Below are positions 1 through 10,212 of a stretch of DNA of 60,000 nucleotides, piece after piece; the stretch's first letter is position 1, and the number at the start of each line of letters is the position of its first letter. The position numbers and the translations under genes were made by a program. This DNA comes from Neocallimastix lanati (nom. inval.) (taxonomy: Eukaryota > Neocallimastigomycota > Neocallimastigomycetes > Neocallimastigales > Neocallimastigaceae). The DNA lies in contig JACVTC010000092.1 in the NCBI GenBank assembly GCA_016946835.1, positions 171,501-231,500 of the forward strand, written 5' to 3'. The notes under the pieces were generated by a model. That model saw nothing but the letters and a program-made list of their open reading frames with translations. It ran no database searches and had not been told where the DNA came from.

Positions 1-511
1 GTCATATATATATTATTTATTTTGTTTAATTTATTATTACATTGACTAACAATTCTTTATTATTATATATATTAAACATTATAACTTTATAATAATATGA
101 CAACACTTATTCTGTTTACTCTGCCTATTTACTTTTAAAAATAAGTCTTTATAAATTTCATAAAAATTAACAATATTACATACTAACTATTTTACTTTAT
201 TTTATTTTATATATCATGTTTATCTATTATAATATTATATTTATATTATATTTTAATATTATATAATTGTTTTTACATATAACATTATATACATTATATA
301 TATATATTTCTTACAAAAAAAAAAAATAAAAAAAAAAAAAAAATAAAATAAAATAAGCAACAAACAAAGCAACAAAGCAGGAAACAAAACAAAACTAACA
401 AATAAACAAACAAAAAACAAAAAATAAATAAAATAAATTAATAATTTAAAAGATAAGTTGTTCAGTTTTCTTTTCTTTAAAAATAAATAAAAATAAAAAA
501 TAAATAATTTA

Positions 512-550
<39 letters not shown>

Positions 551-865
551 AATAAATAAATAAATAAAATTATAATTATGGTAAATAAAGTAATAATAAT
601 AATAAATAATAATAATAAAAAAAAGTTTTTAATATTGATCATACGAACGAAAATAAAATTTTAAAAATTATAAGATATATTTAAATATATAATTACAATG
701 TTCTATGATCACATATAGATATTAACACGAGGGCTGAAGTGATATAAAAATTGAAATTCACTTCTATGTAATTGAAATAATATATTATTATTAATAATAT
801 AATTGTTAATTACTAATTGCCCTTTGTTAAAACAGATATCGGCAAAAGCTATATCTCGTTATATC

Positions 866-916
<51 letters not shown>

Positions 917-1469
917 ATATATATATGTAATATAAAAATTATAAAATATTATTATTATTTATTTAATACATATTTCAAAATATACATATAAAATTTAATA
1001 TAAAAAATTATAAAATATTATTATTTATTTATTTAATAAATAATTCATATGTATAATTTAAATTATTACTTATTTATTTATCTAATGAATAATATAACAT
1101 ATATATAATATAAATAATAAAATGTTATTATTTATTTAATAAATATGAAAAATATATAATATATAATATATAATTTAAAATTATTATTATTTTCATTCAT
1201 TTAATGAATAATATACAATATATATATATTGTAAAATTAATTATTATTATTATTTTTTATTTATTTATTAATACAAAATATATATAATATATAATATAAA
1301 TTTATAAATTATTGTTCATTTAATTATTTATCTAAAATAAAATTTTAATTCAAAATTTAAATTTCAATTTTAAATTGAAATTGCAATTAAATATTTATTT
1401 TAATTTTATTTAAATTTTATTTTATTTCTACTTAATATTTCTTAATTTATTACTTCTTAAATTGTTCTT
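1..1469. other. AT-rich, gene-free DNA with microsatellites
   Basis: No coding region is credible here. The stretch holds A/T homopolymers (poly(A) of about 40 around 868-910), AAT and AAAT repeats (about 510-570) and long runs of TA-rich sequence. The long open frames are translations of these repeats (poly-Leu/Ile/Phe, poly-Lys). Confidence 0.8.
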
Positions 1470-2420
1470 CTTTCATTGAACAATTCAAATGAAAAGGAGC
1501 AATGAAGAAATACAAATAAATTTATTAATAATTTATTTACATTTCTTAGTTATTATAATTTATTTAATTTAATATTTATTTATTCATTTAATAATATAGT
1601 CATTTTATTTAATTTTATATTTATTTATACATTTAATAATTATAGTTATTTTATTTAATTTTATAATTATTTATTCACTTATATTTATATATTAGTTTAG
1701 AAAACAATATTAAGGTTTTTCCCAAGTTAATTGGTTTTACTTAATATTGATTCATCTAGAGTTTTTCCGCTAATCTTTTCTCTAGATGTAAAAAAGTTAA
1801 GGTTAGCAAAACTTTTAATAAATTATTTAATTTTATTTTTTTTTTGGTTAATTATAATTTTTATTTTAAACTTACTACTTCCTATATAATAATGAATTTA
1901 TACAAATTCATTAAGTAAAGGGAGCAATGTAAGAAACTTAGATAAATTTATTATTTTATTATAAAATTTATCTATCTTTCTTATTTAATACATTAATTTA
2001 ATACATTAAATTATTGTATTTAGTTTAACCAATAATATTTAATTATTAATTTATATATATTTGATTCTCTTGAGTTCTCTTCGAGAAATCAAGAGTTATT
2101 ATTTTAGAATTTTTATAATAAATAATAATTCAAATAAAATAATTAATTAATAAACAAAACCCTTTTAATAAAACATATTTTATAAATATTTGTGTCTTTT
2201 ATTCCTTTTGTGTTATTGTTTATTATAAACTTTCTATAATAAACTCTATCTTATACTTAAGTTAAGTATAATTATTTATTTATATTATTTTATATTTATT
2301 TAATTATATTTAATTTTATTTTCTCAAATTAATGTTAATTAGCAATAATTAATGTTAATTTGTAGTTAAGAAATTATTTATATTTAATTTTATAAGTAAT
2401 TTCTTACATTATTGATGCAG
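1470..2420 (+). repeat. Folded AT-rich repeat module, copy A
   Basis: Copy A of a family whose second copy lies at about 14280-14850. Three hairpins follow each other. H1 has arms 1706-1714 and 1740-1748 (9 bp). H2 has arms 1753-1761 and 1780-1788 (CATCTAGAG/CTCTAGATG, 18-nt loop). H3 at 2067-2095 is nested: CTCTTGA/TCAAGAG outside, TTCTC/GAGAA inside. Upstream, a module containing GGAGCAATG followed by AGAAA occurs twice (about 1495-1510 and 1920-1936). The sequence has no ORF. It is probably part of the LTR or untranslated leader of a retroelement family (inference); orientation is assigned only by similarity to copy B. Confidence 0.6.
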
Positions 2421-3819
2421 TATTTAAATAAAAAGAGAATATTATCAAGAAATAAAATTAAATATAATAAATAATTAGTTAAATTATATATGTATATTAT
2501 AATAATAAATAGTAATATAAAAATTATTAAATTTATTTAATTAGTTAATAGCCAATAGGATTTAATTTATAGTAAATTAGAAATTAGAAATATAAAAGAA
2601 AAATTATTATAATTCTTTAAAGAAAAGGGAGGTTTTTTTATTTGGAAAAAAATAGAGATAAAATTGGTTAAAATAAATATATTTGGGGAATATATTTATT
2701 TATCAAAAATTCTAATAGTAATAAGTTAGTTAGAAATAAATAATTAATAAGATCTTTAATAACATTTTATTATAAAATTTGTATTACGACATAAATAATT
2801 TAAATAAATAAATAAAACGACAAAACTATAATTTTTTTTATATTTTGTTTTAATATTAACGTGTATTGTAATTATATATTTTTATATTAGAATATATTTT
2901 TATTTAATACAATCTTGCTAACCACAAAAACATTGATACTTATAAAAATAACGTATCATTATTGGTAAAGAACGAACATATAATGGATTATTAATTAGAA
3001 TTTCAACTTACTTTAGAATCCATTATATTATTCTTTACTTAATATTACTTTACTATATTTTCTATACTAAAATATTTTCTAAATATATTTATTTTTTTTA
3101 TATTTTTATTAAAAGTTTCTAAAATATTATCAATAATTTTATATTTTTATTATTAATATCAATATCTATAATTTAACCTTAAATTTTATTATTTTATTAA
3201 AGTGTTTATTATCAATATTAATATTTTATTTTTATTTTCAAATATATTATTATATTATTATTATATTGTATCAATATTAAACTTGTATTCTTTTTAGTAT
3301 TTTATTTTATTTTTAAATTGATTATTTTATATTTTTATTCCCCACAAATAAAATCAAATCTTAATTGATTAATAATAAATATTAAATATATTATAGTTTT
3401 TAAATTTATTTTATATAAAATATAAGAATATTATATTAACATTCTTGATTAAAATAACTTTATTTTTCTGTAAAATCTTTTTAAATTTTGTTTGTTACTT
3501 TTCGTATATATTAAATAATTTAGTTTTAGTATATGAAAAATAATATAAAATTATGTAAACAAAATTTATTAAAATAAAAATACTTATGAATTAGTTAATT
3601 TAAATTAATATAAAATTTTAAGTAATTAGTAATAGTAAATATTTTTTTTTAAATATGATAATAAAATGTAGAAAGGCTTTACATATTTATTTTTTTTCAA
3701 AAAGTATAAATAAGTGAAGTTTTTCAATAATTAAAATGTAGACAGAAAAAATATTAAAAATAAATAATTAAATAAAATTCTAATAAAACCCGAACCATAA
3801 CATTATGATAAAGAATGCC
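2421..3819. other. AT-rich DNA, no gene seen
   Basis: No supported gene. One perfect 13-bp hairpin lies at 2671-2701 (arms AAATAAATATATT/AATATATTTATTT, loop TGGGG). The rest is A/T-rich without recognisable elements. Decayed LTR sequence is likely but not provable by eye. Confidence 0.6.
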
Positions 3820-3975
3820 TGTAAAATAAAGTACTTATCAAGTCTAGGTTTGTGGCTATTCTAAACTAACTTTACTACACTAATAACACTATATCTTAAA
3901 CCTCTATTATTTAATTAATTATTTTCTTTTTTAATTTCTTTTATTTATTTATTTTATTTATTAACTAATTTTCAA

Positions 3976-4030
3976 CAACCACTTAACTGGGTAACGCAGG
4001 GTCCTTTCCGGAGTTCCCACTAGCAGTTAA
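3976..4030. promoter_or_regulatory. Hairpin in LTR, conserved in both copies
   Basis: Arms CTTAACTG and CAGTTAAG enclose a GC-richer loop containing AGGGTCCTTT. The same arms and loop core occur in the other family member at about 47366-47419, although the rest of the loop differs. Retention in otherwise diverged AT-rich LTRs suggests a structural role, for example in the R region or RNA packaging (inference). Confidence 0.5.
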
Positions 4031-4112
4031 GGTTTTACAAACTATAATATAATTGTTTTATAAGAAAGTAACTATTCTAATAATAGTTACGAAACTAATA
4101 ATAAAATTTAAA

Positions 4113-4226
4113 TTTTCCTATTCTATACGATTTTCCTATTCTATACGATTTTCCTATTCTATACGATTTTCCTATTCTATACGATTTTCCTATTCTATAC
4201 GATTTTCCTATTCTATACGATTTTCC
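4113..4226. repeat. 18-bp minisatellite, six copies
   Basis: Six exact copies of TTTTCCTATTCTATACGA (4113-4220) plus a 6-bp partial unit, inside the solo LTR. At the matching place the 47171 LTR has only a shorter TATAC-type repeat (about 47520-47555), so the array expanded in this copy or its lineage. Confidence 0.95.
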
Positions 4227-4874
4227 AACTATCGTTCAATAGTTGAAAAATTAACTCATTTTATACTTTTTCAAAATAAAGTTTTAAATCAAAATAAATT
4301 TTAATAAATTACATAAACATATTACTTTATATTATCAATTACATTATTTAATAAATTACATGAAATGTTATGAATTATTTTAATATAAATCCTATTTAAA
4401 ACTATCTAATTTTTCTAAAATTTTCTATGAAGAAAATTTAGAATTTAATTCATTAATTATATGATTAAATATATTCTATCCATATATTTAATTTAAATTT
4501 TGCCAAGTTGTGAAAACCAATTTACTAAACCACAACTTGCTATTTTTATTTTTAGAATTTCTATAATTTAAAAGACAAGTAAACAAAACGGCAAGTTTTT
4601 GTAAACAAACGGAAAAGGCAATATTCCTTTAATTATTTTAATTTAACTAATTAATGACTAATTATTTTTTAATTTATGAAGTTTCGTGATTCAACTGAGT
4701 AATTGTTACGTAAATTCTCCAAATAATTTAGTCATAAATTTTTGAGAAAATTATTTAAATTAATAATTTGGAATACATTTAAATTTATATTAAAAATTTG
4801 GAAAACATTTTTATCCACAATAATTTACATTACATTACATTTAAATACGTATTCAAATTATTAAATATTTTACA

Positions 4875-5836
4875 ATGCCCAAATAATGTTCTTTTGGTTA
4901 TGCATCTTAAATGATTCATTTAACCCTTAAACAAATTATTTGATTCTTTATTCTTTTGGAACTTTCTATATTCTAATAAATTAATCTATATTCCTAATTA
5001 GTACAAATTAAATTATACTATTTAAAAAAGTATATTTAAAATTAATTCCTTATCTATGCTACCTTTATTATTCTTATCTATATTTTATTATTATTAAAAT
5101 CCTTATCAATATTATATAGTTTATTTTATCAATTTTCTTTATAGTTTATCAAAATCTTATCAATATTTCTTTTATTAATATTAAACTTATCAATATCAAT
5201 TATTTCTTTGGAAAATTCCAAATTAAAAAAATTGTATTAATGATTACTAATAAAAGATTAAACATAAAAGGAAATAATTATATTATTATTATATGTTTTA
5301 TTATAAATATTATATTATAAATTTGATGAAATGATTATAATTTTTATATTAATAATTTAAATAATATTATTTTTCTAAACTTAGTAAAATTAAACTTTAG
5401 GATTAAATAAATATTACTAAACCACAGAATTAACTTCTGTAAAATAAAAAAATTTGTCTTTTAAAATATATAATTAAGTAGATTAGTAATAAATAATTAG
5501 TAATAGATTAATATATAAGTATTATTTATTATAAGTTAAATAATAATTATATTAATAATAAAAAATTAATATAAAATATTTAATAATTAATTTTTATTAT
5601 ACAAAGAAATGGCTTTACCATTTCTATTATTTTAAAAAAAAAAAAATATAAATAACAGTAAAAAATTGTATTTTTTATATTGTAATTTAATATTGTAATT
5701 TTTAAATAAAATTTTAATAAAGGATTTATAAAACAAAAATTTATTTTGTTTATTAATTTTCTTGTTTGTTTATTTTTTATTGTTTATATTAATACTTATT
5801 TTTATTTTTCCCTCTCTCCGAACCTTAACAGTTATG
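4875..5836. other. AT-rich DNA, no gene seen
   Basis: No ORF or recognisable element. A small perfect hairpin, AGAAATGG/CCATTTCT, lies near 5606-5626. The right edge (5833-5836, TATG) is the target-site copy next to the full-length Ty3 element. Confidence 0.6.
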
Positions 5837-6044
5837 TGTTACGGAACAAATAAAATAATTAAAATTATATATAATTATTAAAGATTAAAAATTATTAATA
5901 TTAGTGGAATTAAATAATTAATATTAAAATATTAAAATAATTATAAATTTAGTTATAATAAATTAGAAAATGTATTAATTATTATTTTTATTTAATATTG
6001 TAATACGTAATAATATTTTAATAGTTTATTATATTTTATTATTA

Positions 6045-6367
6045 AATTTTTATTATTAAATTTTTATTATTAAATTTTTATTATTAAATTTTTATTATTA
6101 AATTTTTATTATTAAATTTTTATTATTAAATTTTTATTATTAAATTTTTATTATTAAATTTTTATTATTAAATTTTTATTATTAAATTTTTATTATTATT
6201 AAATTTTTATTATTAAATTTTTATTATTAAATTTTTATTATTAAATTTTTATTATTAAATTTTTATTATTAAATTTTTATTATTAAATTTTTATTATTAT
6301 TAAATTTTTATTATTAAATTTTTATTATTAAATTTTTATTATTAAATTTTTATTATTAAATTTTTAT
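6045..6367. repeat. 14-bp minisatellite in the 5' LTR
   Basis: About 23 units of TTTTTATTATTAAA, with two variant units that carry an extra TTA. The 3' LTR holds only about 15 units (13060-13267). The 106-bp LTR length difference is explained by this array plus a small insertion further on. Confidence 0.93.
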
Positions 6368-6373
6368 TCTAAT

Positions 6374-6406
6374 CCAATCAAATAACTATTCTAAATGTAT
6401 AAAAAG
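6374..6406 (+). promoter_or_regulatory. CCAAT plus TATA box, LTR promoter
   Basis: CCAAT at 6374-6378 and TATAAAAAG at 6398-6406, 19 bp apart, directly downstream of the minisatellite. The same arrangement is in the 3' LTR (TATA at 13298-13306). Motif recognition only. Confidence 0.6.
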
Positions 6407-6881
6407 AACAAAGTAGTACAATACTTTATTTCTCTCTCTTTTTCTTACAACTTTATTATTATATTATTCTTTTGATATTTTCGAGTTTAAATGATAAATT
6501 TAGATAGTTAAATTAAAATAAAATTAGTTTAAATAATAAATTAGTATAGTTTAAATAATAAAGTTAGAATAGATTAAATAATAAAAATAAAATAGTTTAT
6601 TTTAAATAAAGTTAGAATTAAAAATAATTTAAGTTTTGTATTAAGTGTTTAAAGGTTTTTAGTGTTTGGTTAATAGTTTTAATAATTATAGTTGTTAGTT
6701 AAATTATTTATATTAGGATATATTAATTTTGAATAATTTATTTTAGTTTAAATTGTTTAGTATTTAGATTTTTAATTTAGAATAATAGATTAGAATAATA
6801 GAGTAGAATTTAAAATTTTCTTTAATTATTAGAATATATTATTTTATGATAAAAATTCTTCAGTTCTGTACCATAAAGATT

Positions 6882-6900
6882 TGGCGAGCTATGCAGGACC
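6882..6900 (+). other. Candidate primer-binding site
   Basis: TGGCGAGCTATGCAGGACC begins 9 nt after the LTR end. A tRNA-primed element should have TGG (complement of CCA) plus acceptor-stem complement here. I could not match it to a particular tRNA; an 8-nt spacer is slightly long but tolerated in Ty3-type elements. Confidence 0.45.
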
Positions 6901-7284
6901 TGAAGAAATAAAATAATATGAAAATAATAATTTTAGAAAAATTTTATTAATTAATAAAGTTTAGAAATAGAAAAAAAAAAAAAAAAAAAATTTTAATTGA
7001 TATAATAAAAATAATAATAAATAAAAAATAAATAATTAATTAGTTAATTAGGAAATAGTATAAAATTTTAATTAGAAAAAAAAATAAAATAAAATAAAAT
7101 AAAATAAATAAAATAAAATATAAGTAAATAATATAAAAATTTTAATAAAATTAGAGTTAGAAAAAAAAAATAATAATTATAATAATTAATAGTAATTTAA
7201 TATTAATTTATTATTTTAACTCAAAGAAGATAACAAAACCAAAAAATATAATAATTCATATACAGTGTGTAAACCGTAAGGAAA

Positions 7285-7329
7285 TTAATTAATAACGAAT
7301 TAGGGTGATTCCAATTTGTTATTAATTAA
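7285..7329 (+). promoter_or_regulatory. Strong hairpin in the 5' leader
   Basis: Arms 7285-7301 and 7313-7329 pair over 17 positions (one as G-U in RNA) around an 11-nt loop. It lies in a segment of about 280 bp (7250-7500) clearly richer in GC than the rest of the leader. Close by, 7369-7391 is a near-palindrome with GGAGTA/TACTCC ends. Packaging, dimerisation or cap-independent start are possible roles (inference). Confidence 0.6.
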
Positions 7330-7900
7330 GGTTTTTAGTCGATTTTGTGAGTGCGGTTTTCCGTCCCGGAGTAATATAAATTTATACTCCCCACGACACA
7401 TCTCCGTAGTTTGTTAACTATTCGAGTGTTGGCAGGGTTTCCGGACAAGATCGAGCACTGGCGAATAATGAACTTATTTCATCGAAGTTATAAGGTTTTT
7501 TTTTAGAATTATTATATGAATATAAAATAAAGTTGTCATTAATAAAATTCAGTGGAAAATTTCAATAAACAATATTTCAATCCAATAACAATTATTTTTA
7601 AATTCAATTAGTTCAATATTTAATTCAAATAGAGAATTGAAAAATTATACTCAACACATCCATCCATCAACTTAAATTAAAAAGTGACAATAAAATTAAT
7701 AATTAAATTAAAATTTCATTCATCAATCCATCAATTAAGAAATAATATAACAAGCGATAATAAAATTAGAAATAAAATAAAATTTCATTAATCCATCCAT
7801 CAAATTAAGAAATAAATTAGGAAGTGATAATAAAATTTATAATCAAAAAGAAAACCCATCCATTCATACATCAATTAATAATTTCAAATAAGATTCCAAA

Positions 7901-8956
7901 ATGAAAATATTAGAACTACAAAGAATTCTACCAAGACTCAACGAAAACGCAAGAGATATAGATTCTTGGTGCGAAGAATTTACAAGAATTATGTCTCTAG
8001 CAGATATAAATAATCCAAAAAATATTCTCACATGGGCTATCGAATGTGTCGATGGAAAGTTAAAAGGGACTTTACAAGAATTACACACTAAGAACGAAGA
8101 AGAAAATGATATCTACCCTTCTATTGAAGAAATCAAAAAAGCAATAGAAAATGAACTTGAGATAACACCCCAAGAGAAATGTAAAAGGTTACAAAGAATG
8201 AAAATTAGAAGAGGAGAAAGTATAAAGAACTTTAATTGGAGATACAAGAAAATTTATAATAATCTACCGAAAATTTACCAAACATTTATTACTGTTGAAG
8301 ACTACGCAGATTCAATAATCTATCGACCTTATGCTAGATCTCAAGTCATAACCCAACGATGTTTCGACTTAGAAGATGCATTCGAAGAAGCTGAATTGGC
8401 AGAAAGAGCCGAAGAAATTGGAGATGCCGCTAATGAAGCAGTAATGACAACAGTTTTTAATTCCCAACCATTTTATTACAGAAATAATGTTCATCCTTTC
8501 AAACAATTTAATTCTTCGATTTATAATAAGAATTATAATCAAAGTTATAACCAAAATCACAATCAAAATTATAGTAGAAAGCAATTATACAACTCATACA
8601 ATAAAAGGAATCAACCAAATTATCAAAATTATAATGAATTTAATGAATTCCAGCATGGTTTTAGTAATCCAAAGATTGCCAATAATAAAAGAACTTATAA
8701 TCAAGAAGAATACGAGCAAAAAAATAATCTAGTGAATATTAAGCAAAATTTCGATGATACAAGACTTAATAATGAATTTACGAATAATGAAACTAACCAG
8801 AATAGAAAGAAAATTATTACCAAAAAATCACCGATTACATGCTATCGTTGTGGACAACAAGGACATTACTATAAACATTGTCCATATTCTTTCAAACAAC
8901 TTGCTGAATTCGAAAATCAAAATCAAGGCTCTTCTAACGATCATTTAAACTTCTAA
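7901..8956 (+). CDS. gag: Gag (capsid and nucleocapsid) of the Ty3 element
   Basis: A 351-residue protein that would form the virus-like particle. The N-terminal half is helical and charged, as in retrotransposon gag capsid domains. Residues about 205-245 are rich in Asn, Tyr and Gln. One CCHC zinc knuckle, CYRCGQQGHYYKHC, starts at residue 314 and binds RNA. The ATG at 7901 is the first good start after a leader of about 1 kb. The frame ends TTC TAA at 8951-8956, directly after the heptamer TTTAAAC, so a share of ribosomes should slip -1 into pro. The ORF is intact, as expected for a young insertion. Confidence 0.92.
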   Translation: MKILELQRILPRLNENARDIDSWCEEFTRIMSLADINNPKNILTWAIECVDGKLKGTLQELHTKNEEENDIYPSIEEIKKAIENELEITPQEKCKRLQRMKIRRGESIKNFNWRYKKIYNNLPKIYQTFITVEDYADSIIYRPYARSQVITQRCFDLEDAFEEAELAERAEEIGDAANEAVMTTVFNSQPFYYRNNVHPFKQFNSSIYNKNYNQSYNQNHNQNYSRKQLYNSYNKRNQPNYQNYNEFNEFQHGFSNPKIANNKRTYNQEEYEQKNNLVNIKQNFDDTRLNNEFTNNETNQNRKKIITKKSPITCYRCGQQGHYYKHCPYSFKQLAEFENQNQGSSNDHLNF

Positions 8957-8976
8957 AAGGGAGAAGGGAAACTCCC
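8944..8976 (+). promoter_or_regulatory. -1 frameshift signal, gag to pro
   Basis: The heptamer T TTA AAC (8944-8950) is in the gag frame in the required X XXY YYZ phase. An 8-nt spacer follows, then a hairpin GGGAG (8959-8963)/CTCCC (8972-8976) with an 8-nt loop. Five GC-rich pairs stand out in such AT-rich DNA. Slippage moves ribosomes into frame +1 of the window, which is open from at least 8941 to 10212. UUUAAAC is the slippery site known from coronaviruses. Pattern seen; efficiency not measurable here. Confidence 0.85.
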
Positions 8977-10212
8977 ACTAATCAAACCAAAGAAGAAATT
9001 GTAGCTACTGCTATTAGAAAAAAAACAAATTTATTAATTGAAAAACCATATGGAAAAAACAAAAGGAAAAATAAAGAAAATAATACAATTAATCAAAATA
9101 ATCAAATTGATTCTAATACAAAAACTAACAATGAGAATATCGAAATCGAAGATGATGCAGTTTCAATCGACAAAATATATCCAAAGGAAACAGAAAAACT
9201 TAACCAAATTGATGTTTCTGTAATAAGTCAACCATCAATTAATAAAGCAAAAAAGAACGCAAGAAAACAAAGAGAAAATGAAATTTTAAACATTAATAAT
9301 AAAGAAACGAATAAACACAAAGAAAAAGCTAAACTTCCAAGTATCGAGTTAGCTGAAAAGAAAGTTAAAAACTCTAATTTTAATAAGCAAATCACAATTA
9401 TGGAAGGACAACCAAAGTATGACATTTGTAAGGATATAAGCTCAAAATTTGCTAATATTACAGTTCCACAATTATTAGATGTTAGTCCAAAACTTCGTGC
9501 AGATTTTATTAAGGCATTAAAACTCAAAAGTCCAGAAACTCTTAATGAATCACCTGAAGAAATCGTACTGTCTGCCATGCATAGAGAAGATGTAGCAACT
9601 GTTGAATGTTTTATTAATGATATTAAAGGTTTAGCATTTTTAGATACATGTGCCAGTATCAACATTATCACAAAAAACTTCCTAAATAAATTGAATAAAA
9701 TTAAACCTATAGGATTTGTTAAGAACAACATTGTACAAGTATTATCAAAAGAAAACGTTTACACTGAAATTTATTTACTAAATATTAAAATTGGAAAATT
9801 AGTTATACATGATATTTTCAGAGTCATTGATAATGATCAAAATTTGTTTGATATATTAATTGGCTACAGAACACTTAAAGAAAACAATTTATTCATCAAT
9901 CCTCTTAACGATAATCTATGTTTAATGAAAGAAGATGATTCTTGGGAATATATTATAAAACTTGGTAAAGGCAATAATGGAAATATTATTAATAATAATG
10001 ATGATGATGCTGAATCTATAATAATATATGATGAAACAAACTCTGATATTAATAATAATTCTTATTTATATTGCTTTATAAAGGAAGATAATAGTAAGAA
10101 AAATAATACGATACTAAAAGAACCAATAAATACAAAAAATTCAAATCTTGAAACAGGAAATAAAAAAAAAAAAAACAATTTAATGAAGAAATTAACGAAA
10201 AGGATAGAATGA
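8950..10212 (+). CDS. pro: Protease ORF (Pro), entered by -1 frameshift
   Basis: This frame is open from before the gag stop to TGA at 10210-10212, so it needs no own start; an ATG exists at 9400. The first 150 codons are a Lys/Asn/Glu-rich linker. The retropepsin-like domain follows: catalytic motif at 9643-9651 read as Asp-Thr-Cys (LDTCASINIIT) and the second hydrophobic-Gly motif FDILIG at about 9847-9864. The usual third catalytic residue is Gly; Cys here is shared (as Asp-Ser-Cys) with the related element at 59.5 kb, so it is a lineage trait and not a lesion. The C-terminal tail is acidic and Asn-rich, ending with a Lys run that encodes the next slippery site. Its job is maturation of Gag-Pol. 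Confidence 0.85.
   Translation, partial: LLKGRRETPTNQTKEEIVATAIRKKTNLLIEKPYGKNKRKNKENNTINQNNQIDSNTKTNNENIEIEDDAVSIDKIYPKETEKLNQIDVSVISQPSINKAKKNARKQRENEILNINNKETNKHKEKAKLPSIELAEKKVKNSNFNKQITIMEGQPKYDICKDISSKFANITVPQLLDVSPKLRADFIKALKLKSPETLNESPEEIVLSAMHREDVATVECFINDIKGLAFLDTCASINIITKNFLNKLNKIKPIGFVKNNIVQVLSKENVYTEIYLLNIKIGKLVIHDIFRVIDNDQNLFDILIGYRTLKENNLFINPLNDNLCLMKEDDSWEYIIKLGKGNNGNIINNNDDDAESIIIYDETNSDINNNSYLYCFIKEDNSKKNNTILKEPINTKNSNLETGNKKKKNNLMKKLTKRIE
10162..10212 (+). promoter_or_regulatory. -1 frameshift signal, pro to pol
   Basis: A 14-A run followed by C puts the heptamer A AAA AAC (10170-10176) in the pro frame in slippery phase. After -1 slippage the pol frame is open from 10176 through the ATG at 10209. 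The pro stop (10210-10212) overlaps that ATG as ATGA, so stop-start reinitiation is a competing explanation. I see no strong stem downstream; A AAA AAC alone can slip at useful rates, as known in other systems. Confidence 0.75.

Larger units (their letters stand above)
3820..4874 (-). mobile_element. Solo LTR, Ty3/chromovirus family
   Basis: A 1055-bp LTR that starts TGTAAAATAAA and ends TATTTTACA, giving TG...CA ends with a 9-bp terminal inverted repeat. Both sides carry the same 5 bp, ATGCC (3815-3819 and 4875-4879), the target-site duplication expected of Ty3-type integrases. It aligns along its length with the LTR at 47171-48048: shared blocks around the CTTAACTG/CAGTTAAG hairpin, the segment containing GCAAGTTTTTGTAAACAAAC, and the last 120 bp. 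No internal region is attached, so it was left by LTR-LTR recombination. Orientation follows the 47171 copy, whose element reads on the - strand. Six 18-bp tandem repeats lie inside. Confidence 0.95.
5837..6873 (+). repeat. 5' LTR of the full-length Ty3 element
   Basis: Starts TGTTACGGAAC and ends GTTCTGTACCA, an imperfect terminal inverted repeat. A minisatellite of the 14-bp unit TTTTTATTATTAAA fills about 6045-6367. After it come a CCAAT motif (6374-6378) and a TATA box, TATAAAAAG (6398-6406), which set the likely U3 promoter and place the RNA start soon after 6406. The terminal bases were fixed by comparison with the 3' copy. Confidence 0.93.

Noticed and set aside
803-991. 62-codon + frame with a poly-Lys run
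   Set aside because: It is a translation of a poly(A) tract in TA-rich DNA; no similarity or composition of a real protein.
4053-4304. 83-codon frame with RFSYSI repeats
   Set aside because: It arises from the 18-bp minisatellite (a multiple of three) inside a proven solo LTR.
6045-6367. CRISPR-like regular repeats
   Set aside because: Units are 14 bp, back to back with no spacers, and lie in an LTR of a eukaryotic element.
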